DNA from: Amycolatopsis thailandensis
GTDB taxonomy: Bacteria; Actinomycetota; Actinomycetes; Mycobacteriales; Pseudonocardiaceae
Reading direction: 5' to 3'
Assembly (NCBI RefSeq): GCF_002234405.1
Contig: NZ_NMQT01000124.1
Location: 96,151-160,150, forward strand
Length of the DNA stretch: 64,000 nucleotides
Shown here: piece after piece, positions 56,472-64,000 of the stretch
How positions within the stretch are numbered: the stretch's first letter is position 1
Layout of the letters: every line of letters starts with the position of its first letter
The notes under the pieces: generated by a model
Database searches by the model: none
What the model was told of the DNA's origin: nothing
What the model saw: the letters and a program-made list of their open reading frames with translations, nothing else
Position numbers and translations under genes: made by a program

Positions 56472-56942
56472 ATGAGTACTGATCAGTCTTCGGGGACCGC
56501 CATCGGCGCGGCCGTCCTCGCCTTCCTGTGCGGCATGCGGTACCTGTCCGAAGCGGGAGCCTTCGTCATGCAGCTCGCGGTTTTCGAACCGGAGCCGCGG
56601 TATTTCGTGGGGGTCGCCTGGAACGGGCTGCTCGTGGCCACCCTGTTCCTGGGCGGTGTCCTGCTGCTCATGCGGAAGTTCCTCGGCCGCACCCTCGTGG
56701 TCGTCGGGGCGGCGCTCGCGCTGGCGGCCTCCGTCCTCGCGAACGGCGACATCCGGCCCTATTTCTTCGCCGAGGTGGACGGGGAACCGTTGATCACGAG
56801 CGACTTCGCCACCTTCCTGTTGTTCGGGATGGCCGTCGCAGCCTTGGTGCTCTCGGTGGTCCGGTCGACTTCGGATTGGCTCGAAGGACGGCGGGGCCCC
56901 GAGGAAGAGCCTTCGAAGCAGGATCGGCTTCCCGGCTGGTAG
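56472..56942 (+). CDS. Small membrane protein with C-terminal Trp (member 3)
   Basis: From the ATG at 56472, behind GGGGGAG, this is a 156-residue protein with four helices, a short acidic/basic tail and the end RLPGW. Unlike its neighbours it lacks the Pro-rich N-terminal tail. It lies 35 bases after member 2 and is probably co-transcribed with it. The function is unknown. Confidence 0.72.
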   Translation: MSTDQSSGTAIGAAVLAFLCGMRYLSEAGAFVMQLAVFEPEPRYFVGVAWNGLLVATLFLGGVLLLMRKFLGRTLVVVGAALALAASVLANGDIRPYFFAEVDGEPLITSDFATFLLFGMAVAALVLSVVRSTSDWLEGRRGPEEEPSKQDRLPGW

Positions 56943-56984
56943 CCGGGCTGACAGGATGAGCCGAAGAGTTCGACAGGGGGAGCG

Positions 56985-57593
56985 ATGACGTTTCAGCAGT
57001 ACCCGCCGCAGGGTGGATATCCGCCACCCGGTGCTTATCCGCCGCCGGGAACGGCACGGCGACCGAGCGGTGCCACCGGGATGATCGCCGGGATCTTCGC
57101 GATCCTCGGTGGGCTCTGGTTCCTCGCCGGAGTCGCCTTCCACGTCATCGAGCTCGTCGATTTCACCGTCGATTTCCTCGTCATCGGCGCGGTGCTCGAC
57201 TTCGTCACCGCGGCCTTGCTCCTGAGCGGCGGGATCCTGCTGCTTCTGGGCAAAGGCGCCGGACGGATACTCACCGTGATCGGAGCCGGGATCGCGCTCG
57301 TCTGCGTGGCACTGGCCTTCGTGTTCCGGGCGACCGGCTCGTTCTTTTTCTTCTCCTACAGCGGGGTACTCCTGCACTTCGGTTTCGGCTGGCTTCTCAT
57401 CCTGGTGCTGATACCGGCGATCCCGACCCTCGTGCTCGCGCTGATCCCACCGACGGGGCGCTGGATCGCGGCCAAGAAGCAGCCCGCGACCGCCATGCCG
57501 CCGAACTTCGGATATCCGCCCGGGTATCCACCAGCCGGACCTCCTCCGGTTCCCGGTCCCCAGCAGCAGGCCCCGCCACCCGGCCAGTGGTGA
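56985..57593 (+). CDS. Small membrane protein with C-terminal Trp (member 4)
   Basis: This 202-residue protein has an N-terminal YPPQGGYPPPGAYPPP tail, the segment RRPSGATGMIAGIFAILGG (compare RPNGATAIIAGFLGL in member 2), four helices, and a Pro-rich tail ending APPPGQW. It is a paralogue of member 2. It is followed 51 bases later by the cystathionine gamma-synthase gene. The function is unknown. Confidence 0.76.
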   Translation: MTFQQYPPQGGYPPPGAYPPPGTARRPSGATGMIAGIFAILGGLWFLAGVAFHVIELVDFTVDFLVIGAVLDFVTAALLLSGGILLLLGKGAGRILTVIGAGIALVCVALAFVFRATGSFFFFSYSGVLLHFGFGWLLILVLIPAIPTLVLALIPPTGRWIAAKKQPATAMPPNFGYPPGYPPAGPPPVPGPQQQAPPPGQW

Positions 57594-57644
57594 GTTCGAT
57601 CCCAGACGATGGGATCTCGAGGGTGTGGTCGTACCCTGGACCGT

Positions 57645-58802
57645 ATGGCCGACGACTACTCTCTGCTGGGCTTCGAGACACGCGCGATCCACGCCGGGCA
57701 GACCCCTGACCCCCGGACCGGCGCGGTCATCGTGCCGATCTACCAGACCTCGACTTACGCGCAGGACGGCGTCGGCGGAACGCGCGAAGGCGACTACGAG
57801 TACTCCCGCACCGCCAACCCCACGCGCACCGCGCTGGAGGTCGCGCTCGCGGCGCTCGAAGGAGCCCGGCACGGTCTGGCCTACGCGTCCGGGATGGCGG
57901 CCAGTGACGTCCTGCTGCGGGCGACCCTGCGGCCCGGTGACCACCTCGTGCTCGGCAACGACGCGTACGGCGGCACCTTCCGGCTGATCGACAAGGTGCT
58001 CAGCCTGTGGGGCGTCGAGCACACGGTCGCCGACCTGGGGAACATCGCCGAGGTCCGCGCCGCGATCCGGCCGGAGACGAAGCTGATCTGGTGCGAGTCG
58101 CCGACGAACCCGATGCTGGGGATCGCCGACATCGCCGCGCTGGCCGAGGTCGCGCACGGCGCCGGCGCCCGCCTGGTCGTCGACAACACCTTCGCCACCC
58201 CGTACCTGCAGAACCCGCTTTCGCTGGGTGCCGACGTCGTCCTGCACTCGACGACCAAGTACCTCGGCGGGCACTCCGACGTCGTCGGCGGCGCGATCCT
58301 GACGAACGAGGACGAGCTCCGCGAGCAGCTGTTCTACCTGCGCAACGCGGCGGGCGCGGTGCCCGGCCCGTTCGACGCGTGGCTGACCCTGCGCGGGATC
58401 AAGACGCTCGCGCTGCGGATGGAGCGGCACAGCGACAACGCCGAGCTGATCGCCCGGATGCTGCTGAAGCACCCGAAGGTCGAGCGCGTCTACTACCCCG
58501 GCCTGCCGGAGCACCCCGGCCACGAAGTCGCGTCGAAGCAGATGCGGCGGTTCGGCGGGATGATCTCGTTCACCCACGTCGACGGTGAGCAGGCCGCGCT
58601 CGAGGTCGCGTCGAAGACGAAGCTTTTCATCCTCGCCGAGTCGCTGGGCGGCATCGAATCGCTCATCGAGCACCCGGGCCGGATGACCCACGCGAGCACC
58701 GCCGGGTCGACCCTGGAGGTGCCGGACAACCTGCTGCGCCTGTCCGTCGGCATCGAGGACGGCAGCGACCTGGTCGACGATCTGGCCAAGGCCCTGGGCT
58801 GA
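57645..58802 (+). CDS. metB: Cystathionine gamma-synthase/lyase
   Basis: This 385-residue PLP enzyme of the Cys/Met metabolism family shows ETRAIHAGQTPDPRTGAV, SGMAA, the Asp in RLVVDNTFATPYLQ and the PLP Lys in HSTTKYLGGHSDVVGG near residue 206. Sequence alone does not separate synthase from lyase. With the cbs gene 5 kb upstream, a lyase role in reverse transsulfuration (cystathionine to cysteine) is as likely as the synthase role. The ATG at 57645 is the conserved start. Confidence 0.92.
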   Translation: MADDYSLLGFETRAIHAGQTPDPRTGAVIVPIYQTSTYAQDGVGGTREGDYEYSRTANPTRTALEVALAALEGARHGLAYASGMAASDVLLRATLRPGDHLVLGNDAYGGTFRLIDKVLSLWGVEHTVADLGNIAEVRAAIRPETKLIWCESPTNPMLGIADIAALAEVAHGAGARLVVDNTFATPYLQNPLSLGADVVLHSTTKYLGGHSDVVGGAILTNEDELREQLFYLRNAAGAVPGPFDAWLTLRGIKTLALRMERHSDNAELIARMLLKHPKVERVYYPGLPEHPGHEVASKQMRRFGGMISFTHVDGEQAALEVASKTKLFILAESLGGIESLIEHPGRMTHASTAGSTLEVPDNLLRLSVGIEDGSDLVDDLAKALG

Positions 58803-58824
58803 CCGCCGCCGGGCCCAGGGCGGA

Positions 58825-58886
58825 AGCAAGGGACCTTTGCTCTCGTTGGTTAGCACGCTAACGAACGTGAGCAAAGGTCCCTTGCT
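58825..58886. repeat. Palindromic repeat, family C (copy 3)
   Basis: AGCAAGGGACCTTTGCTC (58825-58842) pairs with its complement (58869-58886). The loop holds GTTAGC-AC-GCTAAC. From GCTAAC to the end it is identical to copy 2, 7.6 kb away. It lies at the convergent junction of metB and the small membrane protein gene. Confidence 0.93.
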
Positions 58887-58930
58887 CTGTTCGCGCTGGT
58901 CAGCGCGGTGTGGTGGGAGGAAGCGCCCGG

Positions 58931-59209
58931 TTACGGGCGGAAGTTGCCGGGTGTCGCGCCGCTCTTCGCGTCCGCCTCGTGCGAGGTCCACTGCGGGGCG
59001 GCGGGCAGTTCGGCGCCGTCCACGCAGCCGCCGACGAGTTCGATGTGGTTGTCGTGCCGGATGTACTGGCCCGGGTCCACGCATCCGGCGCGATCGACCG
59101 TGTACACGGCGGCGCCGGTCAGCAGGGCGGCCGAAGTGAGCGCCAGCACGACCGGGAGCAACCCGGCGGAGCGGGTCGTCCGGACCCTGCCGATGTTCCC
59201 CCGTGCCAT
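58931..59209 (-). CDS. Small membrane protein with extracytoplasmic Cys pair
   Basis: The 92-residue protein has a basic start, one helix (LLPVVLALTSAALLTGAAVYTV) and an outer domain with two Cys (RAGCVDPGQY, VGGCVDGAEL) that may form a disulfide. I do not recognise it. It is the last gene on the minus strand after the toxin/immunity cluster, separated by 130 bases, and may be independent of it. Confidence 0.7.
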   Translation of the reverse strand: MARGNIGRVRTTRSAGLLPVVLALTSAALLTGAAVYTVDRAGCVDPGQYIRHDNHIELVGGCVDGAELPAAPQWTSHEADAKSGATPGNFRP

Positions 59210-59339
59210 GTGTGCTCCCTGGTCGCCTTCGCCGCCGACGTCAAGAGTACCCGGATGGCGAAGTTGTCACGTGACGTATCCGCCCGGTGGCATGATCCGG
59301 ACGCCGAGCGGTCCGGATCACCGGCCGGATCGATGAGTC

Positions 59340-60206
59340 CTAAGTGGACGATTGTCCGGTGATGGCGGCGACCGCGAGTTCGCGTTCGGGCTCGCCGACC
59401 TCGGGCAAGGTGAAGCGCGACGCCCGGATGTGACCGAGCAGTTCGGGATCGGGGGCCACGTCGTGCTCGCGCAGGTAGTAGGCGACCGCGCCCGGCCAGT
59501 ACCAGCGGCCGTCCGTCCGGAAGTTCAACGGCACCAACGGTTCCCGGTCGGGTTCGAACGCGTCGGCGTCGTAGCTCCGCGACGCCAGCACAACCGGAGC
59601 GCCGTCGAGGTACTCCAGCACGCGGTCCCGTTCGGCCGGGGACAGCGGCTCACGGTTCACCACCGGACGGCCCGACTCGTCGAGAGCGTCGTAGACGCGT
59701 GGTGAGCGCAAGTCCTCCGGGGTTTCGGCGGCGGGGGTGGCCACCGGCGCCCCGGCGGGCGGAGCGACGTCGAGACCGATGCGCTGCCGCAGCCACGGCG
59801 GGATGTTCTGCTCCGCCCGCGGGAAGAACCGGAGTTCGTCCTGGAACCCGATCGGCGGCGGCGCCTGCCGCCACGGCGGCTCGACGTCGGCGAGGAAGTC
59901 GGTGCTGAGCACGGTCGCCGAGCCGTAGACCAGGATGGCGCTCAGCCAGGTGCCCCGGCCGGGCTGGTACATCCCCGCCCGCAGGTTCCCGAGCAGCTGC
60001 ACCGCTTCCGGACTCGGCTGGACCGGGCGCGGCAGCCCGTCCTGACCGGTGACGAGCAGGTCGGCCTCGACGTGCCTGCCCGCCGCCCGGTACTCGACGC
60101 GCATCTGCTGCCAGCCGGGCGGCAGCGGCGTCGCGAGGGCATGACCGATCTGCCAGACGAGCTGCTGTTGCTGCTGCTGGTTCAACGGCGCCTGTGGCCG
60201 GCTCAT
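59340..60206 (-). CDS. Putative immunity-type protein 3, two domains
   Basis: This 288-residue protein has an N-terminal half related to the two upstream proteins: WQIGHALATPLPPGWQQMRVEY, GRGTWLSAILVYGS, then RFFPRAEQNIPPWLRQRI. A second domain follows (RPVVNREPLSPAERDRVLEYLDGAPVVLA…DGRWYWPGAVAYYLREH). The N-terminal plan resembles YezG/DUF600-type immunity proteins. The C-terminal domain is familiar from actinobacterial toxin loci but not characterised. It lies 20 bases after the previous gene on the same strand as the toxin. Confidence 0.65.
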   Translation of the reverse strand: MSRPQAPLNQQQQQQLVWQIGHALATPLPPGWQQMRVEYRAAGRHVEADLLVTGQDGLPRPVQPSPEAVQLLGNLRAGMYQPGRGTWLSAILVYGSATVLSTDFLADVEPPWRQAPPPIGFQDELRFFPRAEQNIPPWLRQRIGLDVAPPAGAPVATPAAETPEDLRSPRVYDALDESGRPVVNREPLSPAERDRVLEYLDGAPVVLASRSYDADAFEPDREPLVPLNFRTDGRWYWPGAVAYYLREHDVAPDPELLGHIRASRFTLPEVGEPERELAVAAITGQSST

Positions 60207-60226
60207 GTCCCCTCACTCACCGATGA

Positions 60227-60670
60227 TCAGTCCGCCTGGCCGGCGGCACGTCGCTGAAGCCACTCCGCGCGCTCGCCGGTACGCGGGTAGCGCTCCAGTT
60301 CCTGAGCGAAGAACCGGGCTGGCGGGACGTGATCCCAATCGGGTTCGCCGTCCCAGTCGTACTTCACGGAGTACCCGCCGGGATGCACCATGTGGTAGCG
60401 GACGGAGGTCCAAGCCCCCTCGCCCGGTTGCGCCATGCTGTCCCGTAGCTGCACGAAGAATTCCTCGACGCCTGCTGGCGGCGTCCACGGCGTGCTCGTC
60501 CCCATCACGGTCAGCACGTTGGCGGAGATCTCGACGTAGTCGCCCACGGAACGGAAGACGAGGAACAGCTGCTCGTAATCCGAGGGTACGGAATGCACCA
60601 TCCAGGTGGTGAACTCCTTGAACAGCTGATTGGCCTGTGCCGCGCTCGTGGGCACAACGGGCATGGGCAT
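60227..60670 (-). CDS. Putative immunity protein 2 (YezG/DUF600-like)
   Basis: The 147-residue protein shows FTTWMVHSVPSDYEQLFLVF, GEGAWTSVRYHMVHPGGYSVKYDWDGEPDWDHVP and ELERYPRTGERAEWLQRR. The last two blocks align with the upstream protein (WFSARISM…YNYNNDYEP and FPRDPDHIPAWL). It starts at the ATG at 60670, which overlaps the previous stop, behind AAGGAG. A role in neutralising a nuclease toxin is inferred from family resemblance and position. Confidence 0.65.
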   Translation of the reverse strand: MPMPVVPTSAAQANQLFKEFTTWMVHSVPSDYEQLFLVFRSVGDYVEISANVLTVMGTSTPWTPPAGVEEFFVQLRDSMAQPGEGAWTSVRYHMVHPGGYSVKYDWDGEPDWDHVPPARFFAQELERYPRTGERAEWLQRRAAGQAD

Positions 60671-61143
60671 CAGTTCCGCTCCTTGTCTTCCGCCGCCGCG
60701 AGCTTCTCGCCGAGCCAAGCCGGGATGTGGTCAGGATCCCTGGGGAACATCTTCAGGTCTTCGACGTAGTGTTCCGGCTCCATCGGCGGAGTGAGCACCG
60801 GTTCGTAGTCGTTGTTGTAGTTGTAGAAGATCGCCCCCGGCGGGTTCATCGAGATCCGGGCGGAGAACCAGGTGCCGCGGCCGCGCTGGTACAGCAGCGT
60901 GCGCAGCTTCGCCAGGATCACGTTCAGCTCGTGCGGCGGCGCGATCTCCGGCCGGGAACCGTCGTCCATGATCACGGTGAGGCCGAGGTCCTGCGCCGGT
61001 ACCGTCATCGCGCTGACCAGGTCGATGCGCCGCCAGCCTTCCACGGGGACGAGATTCAGCAGCGCGGTGCCGAGCTGCTGGATCAGGTCCTCGTGACTCT
61101 CACCCCCGGAAGTCACGGGGCCAGAGTGGGTCGTTGTGGTCAT
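60670..61143 (-). CDS. Putative immunity protein 1 (YezG/DUF600-like)
   Basis: This 157-residue protein has the DUF600/YezG pattern: LIQQLGTALLNLVPVEGWRRIDLV, a central GRGTWFSARISMNPPGAIFYNYNNDYEPV and FPRDPDHIPAWLGEKL. In Bacillus, YezG proteins neutralise YeeF-type LXG nuclease toxins. Its start lies 44 bases inside the end of the toxin gene, the usual tight coupling for a cognate immunity gene. It is the best candidate for the antitoxin of the adjacent nuclease. Confidence 0.72.
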   Translation of the reverse strand: MTTTTHSGPVTSGGESHEDLIQQLGTALLNLVPVEGWRRIDLVSAMTVPAQDLGLTVIMDDGSRPEIAPPHELNVILAKLRTLLYQRGRGTWFSARISMNPPGAIFYNYNNDYEPVLTPPMEPEHYVEDLKMFPRDPDHIPAWLGEKLAAAEDKERN

Positions 61144-64000
61144 TGGGGAAGCTCCTGACGATTACCGAGATCCGGCCTTCGGCGTCCGGACCGTAGGCAC
61201 GGTATTGGCGGGTGTGCGAGTCGTTGACGCCGGGATCCCGGAGCTCGAAGACATCTTCGTTCTCCAACGTACCGGCGAGGCCGCTGTCGTCCCGATCCCG
61301 CTCCATCTGGTACCAGCTGTCCTTGGGGTCGTAGATCCCTTCGACCTCCTTGGCGCCCGCGTTGCTGTTGTCCACGCGGCCTTGCGTGCCTTGGTTGTTC
61401 CCTTCGCCGGAGCCGCCGACGGACGTGCCGCGGTGGTGGCCGCCGTCGTCGATGTTCTTCCCCGACGCGTCCTTCCCGCCTTCCGCGCCGACCGTGGACT
61501 GCGCCGTGCCGTCGCGCCGGATATTGCTGGCGCCACCGGGATCCGGCGGTGCGGAGGTCACCACCGAGTTGCCCCGCTCGTCGGTGCGGTGGATCTCGCC
61601 CGGTGAACGACGGTTCAACGGGTTGCCGTCCTTGTCATGCATTTCCAGGCCGTGATCGACGCGGATAGTCGCGTTGGGCGGCGGATAGTTCAGATCCGGG
61701 TTGAACGGCTGCCCGGTGTGCAGGTGGGTGATCTTGCCGTCCGGCCCGGTCTGGAACGAGCCGTAGGGCAGGCCGTCCTTGTCCACCACGTGGATACGCG
61801 TGTTGGGCGGCAGGTTGTCGCGGCCCGCGATCGGATCCTTGGCGGCGATCTTGTCGCTGATCGCCTTTCGCTCGGCGTCGCTGATCGCGTCCGGGTCGCC
61901 GTCGACGAATCCGCGCGGATCCTTGCTCCCCGGCGGCGGCTGATGCGAGTAGGTGAGCTCGCGATCGGGAGCGGGCCAGGAATCTTGGACCTTGCTGGCG
62001 TTCTTGGTGCCGTAATGACCGTCCTGGGTGATGTCCGCGCCCTCGGCGGCCCCCACCTCGGAGTTCGTCCGGCCGCGTTGGCCACTGGTGGTGTCGACGT
62101 GGGTGATGCGCCCCGTGTCGTCGGTGTAGAAGTCGCCGCGCGGATGCCCGTACTCGTCGGTCGGCTGGTGCACGCTGTTCGGCTTGAGCGTGGGATTGCC
62201 GTCCGCGTCGAGCTTCGGGCTGCCGTCCTCGTTGGCGTGGAGGCGGTTGAAGGGCTGGTCCTGCCGGACCGCGTTCGGGTGCGGGACCGAATCGCCCGGT
62301 GACGGCGGGTTGAACTCCTGGCCGTGTTCCGGCCGCCCGTCCGGCCCGACGTGGTACTCCTCGTGAAGCGGCCCCCGGTCGATCCGGTAGTTGCTGTCGG
62401 GCAGCGGTTCCCGGAGTTCGGGGTTCGGCCGGTCCGGTGTGCTTTCGGGGGTTTCGACCCACCTGACCTTGCGGTCGCCGTCGGTCTGGAAGCTGCCGCG
62501 GGGGTTCCCGTCGGCGTCCGTGACGTGGTAGCGGGTGTTCGGTTCGAGGTCGGTGCGCCGGCTGAACGCGTCGTTCGCGCCGGGCGCCCGCGGGTCGTCG
62601 GCCTCGATCCGCACCTGGTCACGGGGCTTCGGCGGCGACTCGATGTGGTCGATCCTGGTCACGTCCTGGCGGCCGTGCTGGGTCTTCACGTCGGTGTGCG
62701 TCACCGTCCGGACGTTGCCGTCCGCGTCGGTCGGGAAGGTGTCGTTCCGATGACCGACCTGCACGCGGTAGTCGGAGTTCGGCGCCGGGCGCATGATCTC
62801 CGGGTTGCCGGGGCCGTGCAGCTTGTTCGGCGCGACGGCGTCGACGTGCGTGACGTTGCCGTTCGCGTCGGTGTAGACCCGGCTGCGCACGTTGCCGTCC
62901 GCGTCGGTGACGTCGTACCGGGTGTTCGCGTCGAGCTTGCGCGGAGGCGTCGTCGGGTCGAAGAACGACTGGTCGCCGCCCAGCTGGACGGGGCGCGCGG
63001 GCGGGGTGAAGTCGGGCTCTTCCCAGCGTCCCTCGATCTGGTGCTGGGGGTTGTGGTCGTCGCCCTGGCCGCGGTCGCGGGCGCTGTCGGCGTCCACGTC
63101 GTGCTTGTCCGCGTGCGAGGTGTCCGGGGTGAAGCCGTCGTCGCTCGCCCGGCGGGCGGTGCCGTCGGGGCTGTGGACGTCCCATTCGCCGTTCGGCGGG
63201 ATCTTGGGCCGGGGGCGGCCGTCGGGGCCGATCTCGTAGTCGGACGAGAAGACGCGCCCGTTCGAGTCGGTCCACGCCGGTTTGCTCGGCGCCATGACCT
63301 CGGTGTCGAGTTCCCGCGACAGACGGCGCGCGAAGTCGTTCGAGCCCGCGTCACAGCCGATCAACCGGATCGGGCGGCCGTCGTAGTCCCCGTTGCGGCG
63401 CAGGATGTCCGCGAATTCCTCCGGGGTGTAGGTGCGGTTGCCGATGCGGGCGTGCCCGTCCGGGGTGACGTGCACGTCGACGGTGTAGCGGCCGTCCGGA
63501 TCCGGCTGGACCCGGTGCGGGAGGTCGCCCATGTCCGGGTCGCCGCGGTGGTACGAGCTGCCCGCGGGGGTGCCCTCGGAGTGCCGCTGGTTGACCTCGT
63601 CCGGCGTCAGCGGACGATCCGGCTCGCCGTCGGGACCGCGGTCGTGCGGTGAACCGTCGGGGTGGCCGTTCGGGTCCTGACGCGGACCGTGCCCGTCGGG
63701 GCCGTGACCGTCCGGCGAATGCGGCGGCCCGGAGTGGCCCCCGGGGCCTCGGCCGCCCGGCCCCGTGTTGCCGGGACCGGTGTTGCCGGGCCGGTTGCCG
63801 GGGCCGTGCGTGCCCGGTGAACCGGGCGTGCCGGTGTGCGGCTGTACGCCGGGGCCGAAGTCGTTGCCGCGGGCGACCGGCTGCGGCTGATGCGGCTGGT
63901 TCGGCCGTCCACCCGGGCCTGTCTGGCCAGGGCCGCGGCTGGGACCGGTGTGAGTGTCGGGAGTACGCGGACCGTGCGTGTCCGGCGTGCGCGGCGAACC
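61100..64000 (-). CDS. Polymorphic toxin with C-terminal DNA/RNA non-specific endonuclease domain (partial)
   Basis: The frame is open from the right edge of the window, so the N-terminus (probably the secretion domain) is missing; 966 residues are visible. In order: a Gly/Pro/His/Asp-rich linker (64000-63535), a segment YTPEEFADILRRNGDYDG…IRLIGCDAGSNDFARRLSREL (about 63420-63200), about six diverged repeats around NTRYxVTDADGN (62930-61670), and a C-terminal domain with DDGGHHRGTSVGGSGEGNNQ (near 61440), DNSNAG and DSWYQMERD. The last block fits the Endonuclease_NS_2 nuclease motif (D-x-G-H … N … N … E). Delivery by type VII secretion is inferred. Confidence 0.8.
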   Translation of the reverse strand, partial: GSPRTPDTHGPRTPDTHTGPSRGPGQTGPGGRPNQPHQPQPVARGNDFGPGVQPHTGTPGSPGTHGPGNRPGNTGPGNTGPGGRGPGGHSGPPHSPDGHGPDGHGPRQDPNGHPDGSPHDRGPDGEPDRPLTPDEVNQRHSEGTPAGSSYHRGDPDMGDLPHRVQPDPDGRYTVDVHVTPDGHARIGNRTYTPEEFADILRRNGDYDGRPIRLIGCDAGSNDFARRLSRELDTEVMAPSKPAWTDSNGRVFSSDYEIGPDGRPRPKIPPNGEWDVHSPDGTARRASDDGFTPDTSHADKHDVDADSARDRGQGDDHNPQHQIEGRWEEPDFTPPARPVQLGGDQSFFDPTTPPRKLDANTRYDVTDADGNVRSRVYTDANGNVTHVDAVAPNKLHGPGNPEIMRPAPNSDYRVQVGHRNDTFPTDADGNVRTVTHTDVKTQHGRQDVTRIDHIESPPKPRDQVRIEADDPRAPGANDAFSRRTDLEPNTRYHVTDADGNPRGSFQTDGDRKVRWVETPESTPDRPNPELREPLPDSNYRIDRGPLHEEYHVGPDGRPEHGQEFNPPSPGDSVPHPNAVRQDQPFNRLHANEDGSPKLDADGNPTLKPNSVHQPTDEYGHPRGDFYTDDTGRITHVDTTSGQRGRTNSEVGAAEGADITQDGHYGTKNASKVQDSWPAPDRELTYSHQPPPGSKDPRGFVDGDPDAISDAERKAISDKIAAKDPIAGRDNLPPNTRIHVVDKDGLPYGSFQTGPDGKITHLHTGQPFNPDLNYPPPNATIRVDHGLEMHDKDGNPLNRRSPGEIHRTDERGNSVVTSAPPDPGGASNIRRDGTAQSTVGAEGGKDASGKNIDDGGHHRGTSVGGSGEGNNQGTQGRVDNSNAGAKEVEGIYDPKDSWYQMERDRDDSGLAGTLENEDVFELRDPGVNDSHTRQYRAYGPDAEGRISVIVRSFPNDHNDPLWPRDFRG

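Noticed and set aside
12482..58886. Palindromes as CRISPR repeats
   Set aside because: Copies are kilobases apart, belong to three families and have no spacer-repeat periodicity or cas genes nearby.
56409..59084. Long minus-strand open frame across the Trp-ending proteins and metB
   Set aside because: It is Arg/Asp/Gly-rich shadow sequence with no domain, and the plus-strand genes are supported by motifs, spacing and terminators.

Overview
The window is high-GC, densely coded actinobacterial chromosome. The gene content (an eno–divIC–DUF501–ppx block as in mycobacteria, mycothiol-type TIGR03084/TIGR03086 proteins, DivIVA-like coiled coil, class F sortase, LppU-like proteins, many GTG starts, class II NADH dehydrogenase) fits a Pseudonocardiales-type organism such as Amycolatopsis. 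The genus is an inference from gene content, not proven by the sequence.

Layout: 1-4.8 kb carries enolase, a DivIC/FtsB-like protein, DUF501, a lytic transglycosylase and Ppx/GppA. 5.0-10.6 kb is a complete dipeptide/oligopeptide ABC importer operon. 10.7-15.2 kb has a secreted subtilase, a probable transferred AbiEi/DUF559-like gene bracketed by two palindromes, and an S10 peptidase. 15.2-20.2 kb has an endonuclease V–uracil-DNA glycosylase pair, Ndh, a tRNA with a UAA anticodon, a Tat-exported sulfite-oxidase-like enzyme and an orphan winged-helix regulator. 20.1-24.5 kb is the most unusual accessory region: a small lipoprotein, an NrtR-type Nudix regulator, and a translationally coupled pair made of a nucleoside phosphorylase-fold protein and a large membrane protein that share one short motif. 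24.6-39.9 kb is a mixed metabolic and regulatory stretch (two-component system, two MerR regulators, P450/TetR, esterase, GH3, ArsR–SRPBCC–TIGR03086, old yellow enzyme, amidase). 40-52.5 kb holds cell-envelope genes (DivIVA-like, acyl-CoA reductase-like double SDR, sortase F and a surface protein, Bax-inhibitor protein, LppU pair, YeeE transporter, MFS pump) and a thiolase. 52.7-58.8 kb has cystathionine beta-synthase and cystathionine gamma-synthase/lyase around four small membrane proteins that all end in Trp. 58.9-64 kb is a polymorphic-toxin locus: a large nuclease toxin running off the right edge, followed by three related putative immunity proteins.

Three families of strong intergenic palindromes (called A, B and C here) are scattered through the window. 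Every convergent gene junction with real spacing has one, and junctions with no spacing have none. Several promoters and operators can be read directly: a bidirectional Nudix/phosphorylase promoter whose -35 boxes lie inside an inverted repeat that recurs at the lipoprotein gene, two MerR-type 20-bp-spacer promoters, a perfect TetR-type palindrome, and an ArsR promoter.

Best candidates for something undescribed are: (1) the phosphorylase/membrane-protein pair with matched GQQIG motifs under a Nudix regulator; (2) a 12-residue peptide with six cysteines behind a near-perfect Shine-Dalgarno, downstream of a metal-type MerR gene that carries an in-frame amber codon; (3) the palindrome families and the gene cassette they bracket; (4) the short-variable-arm UAA tRNA.
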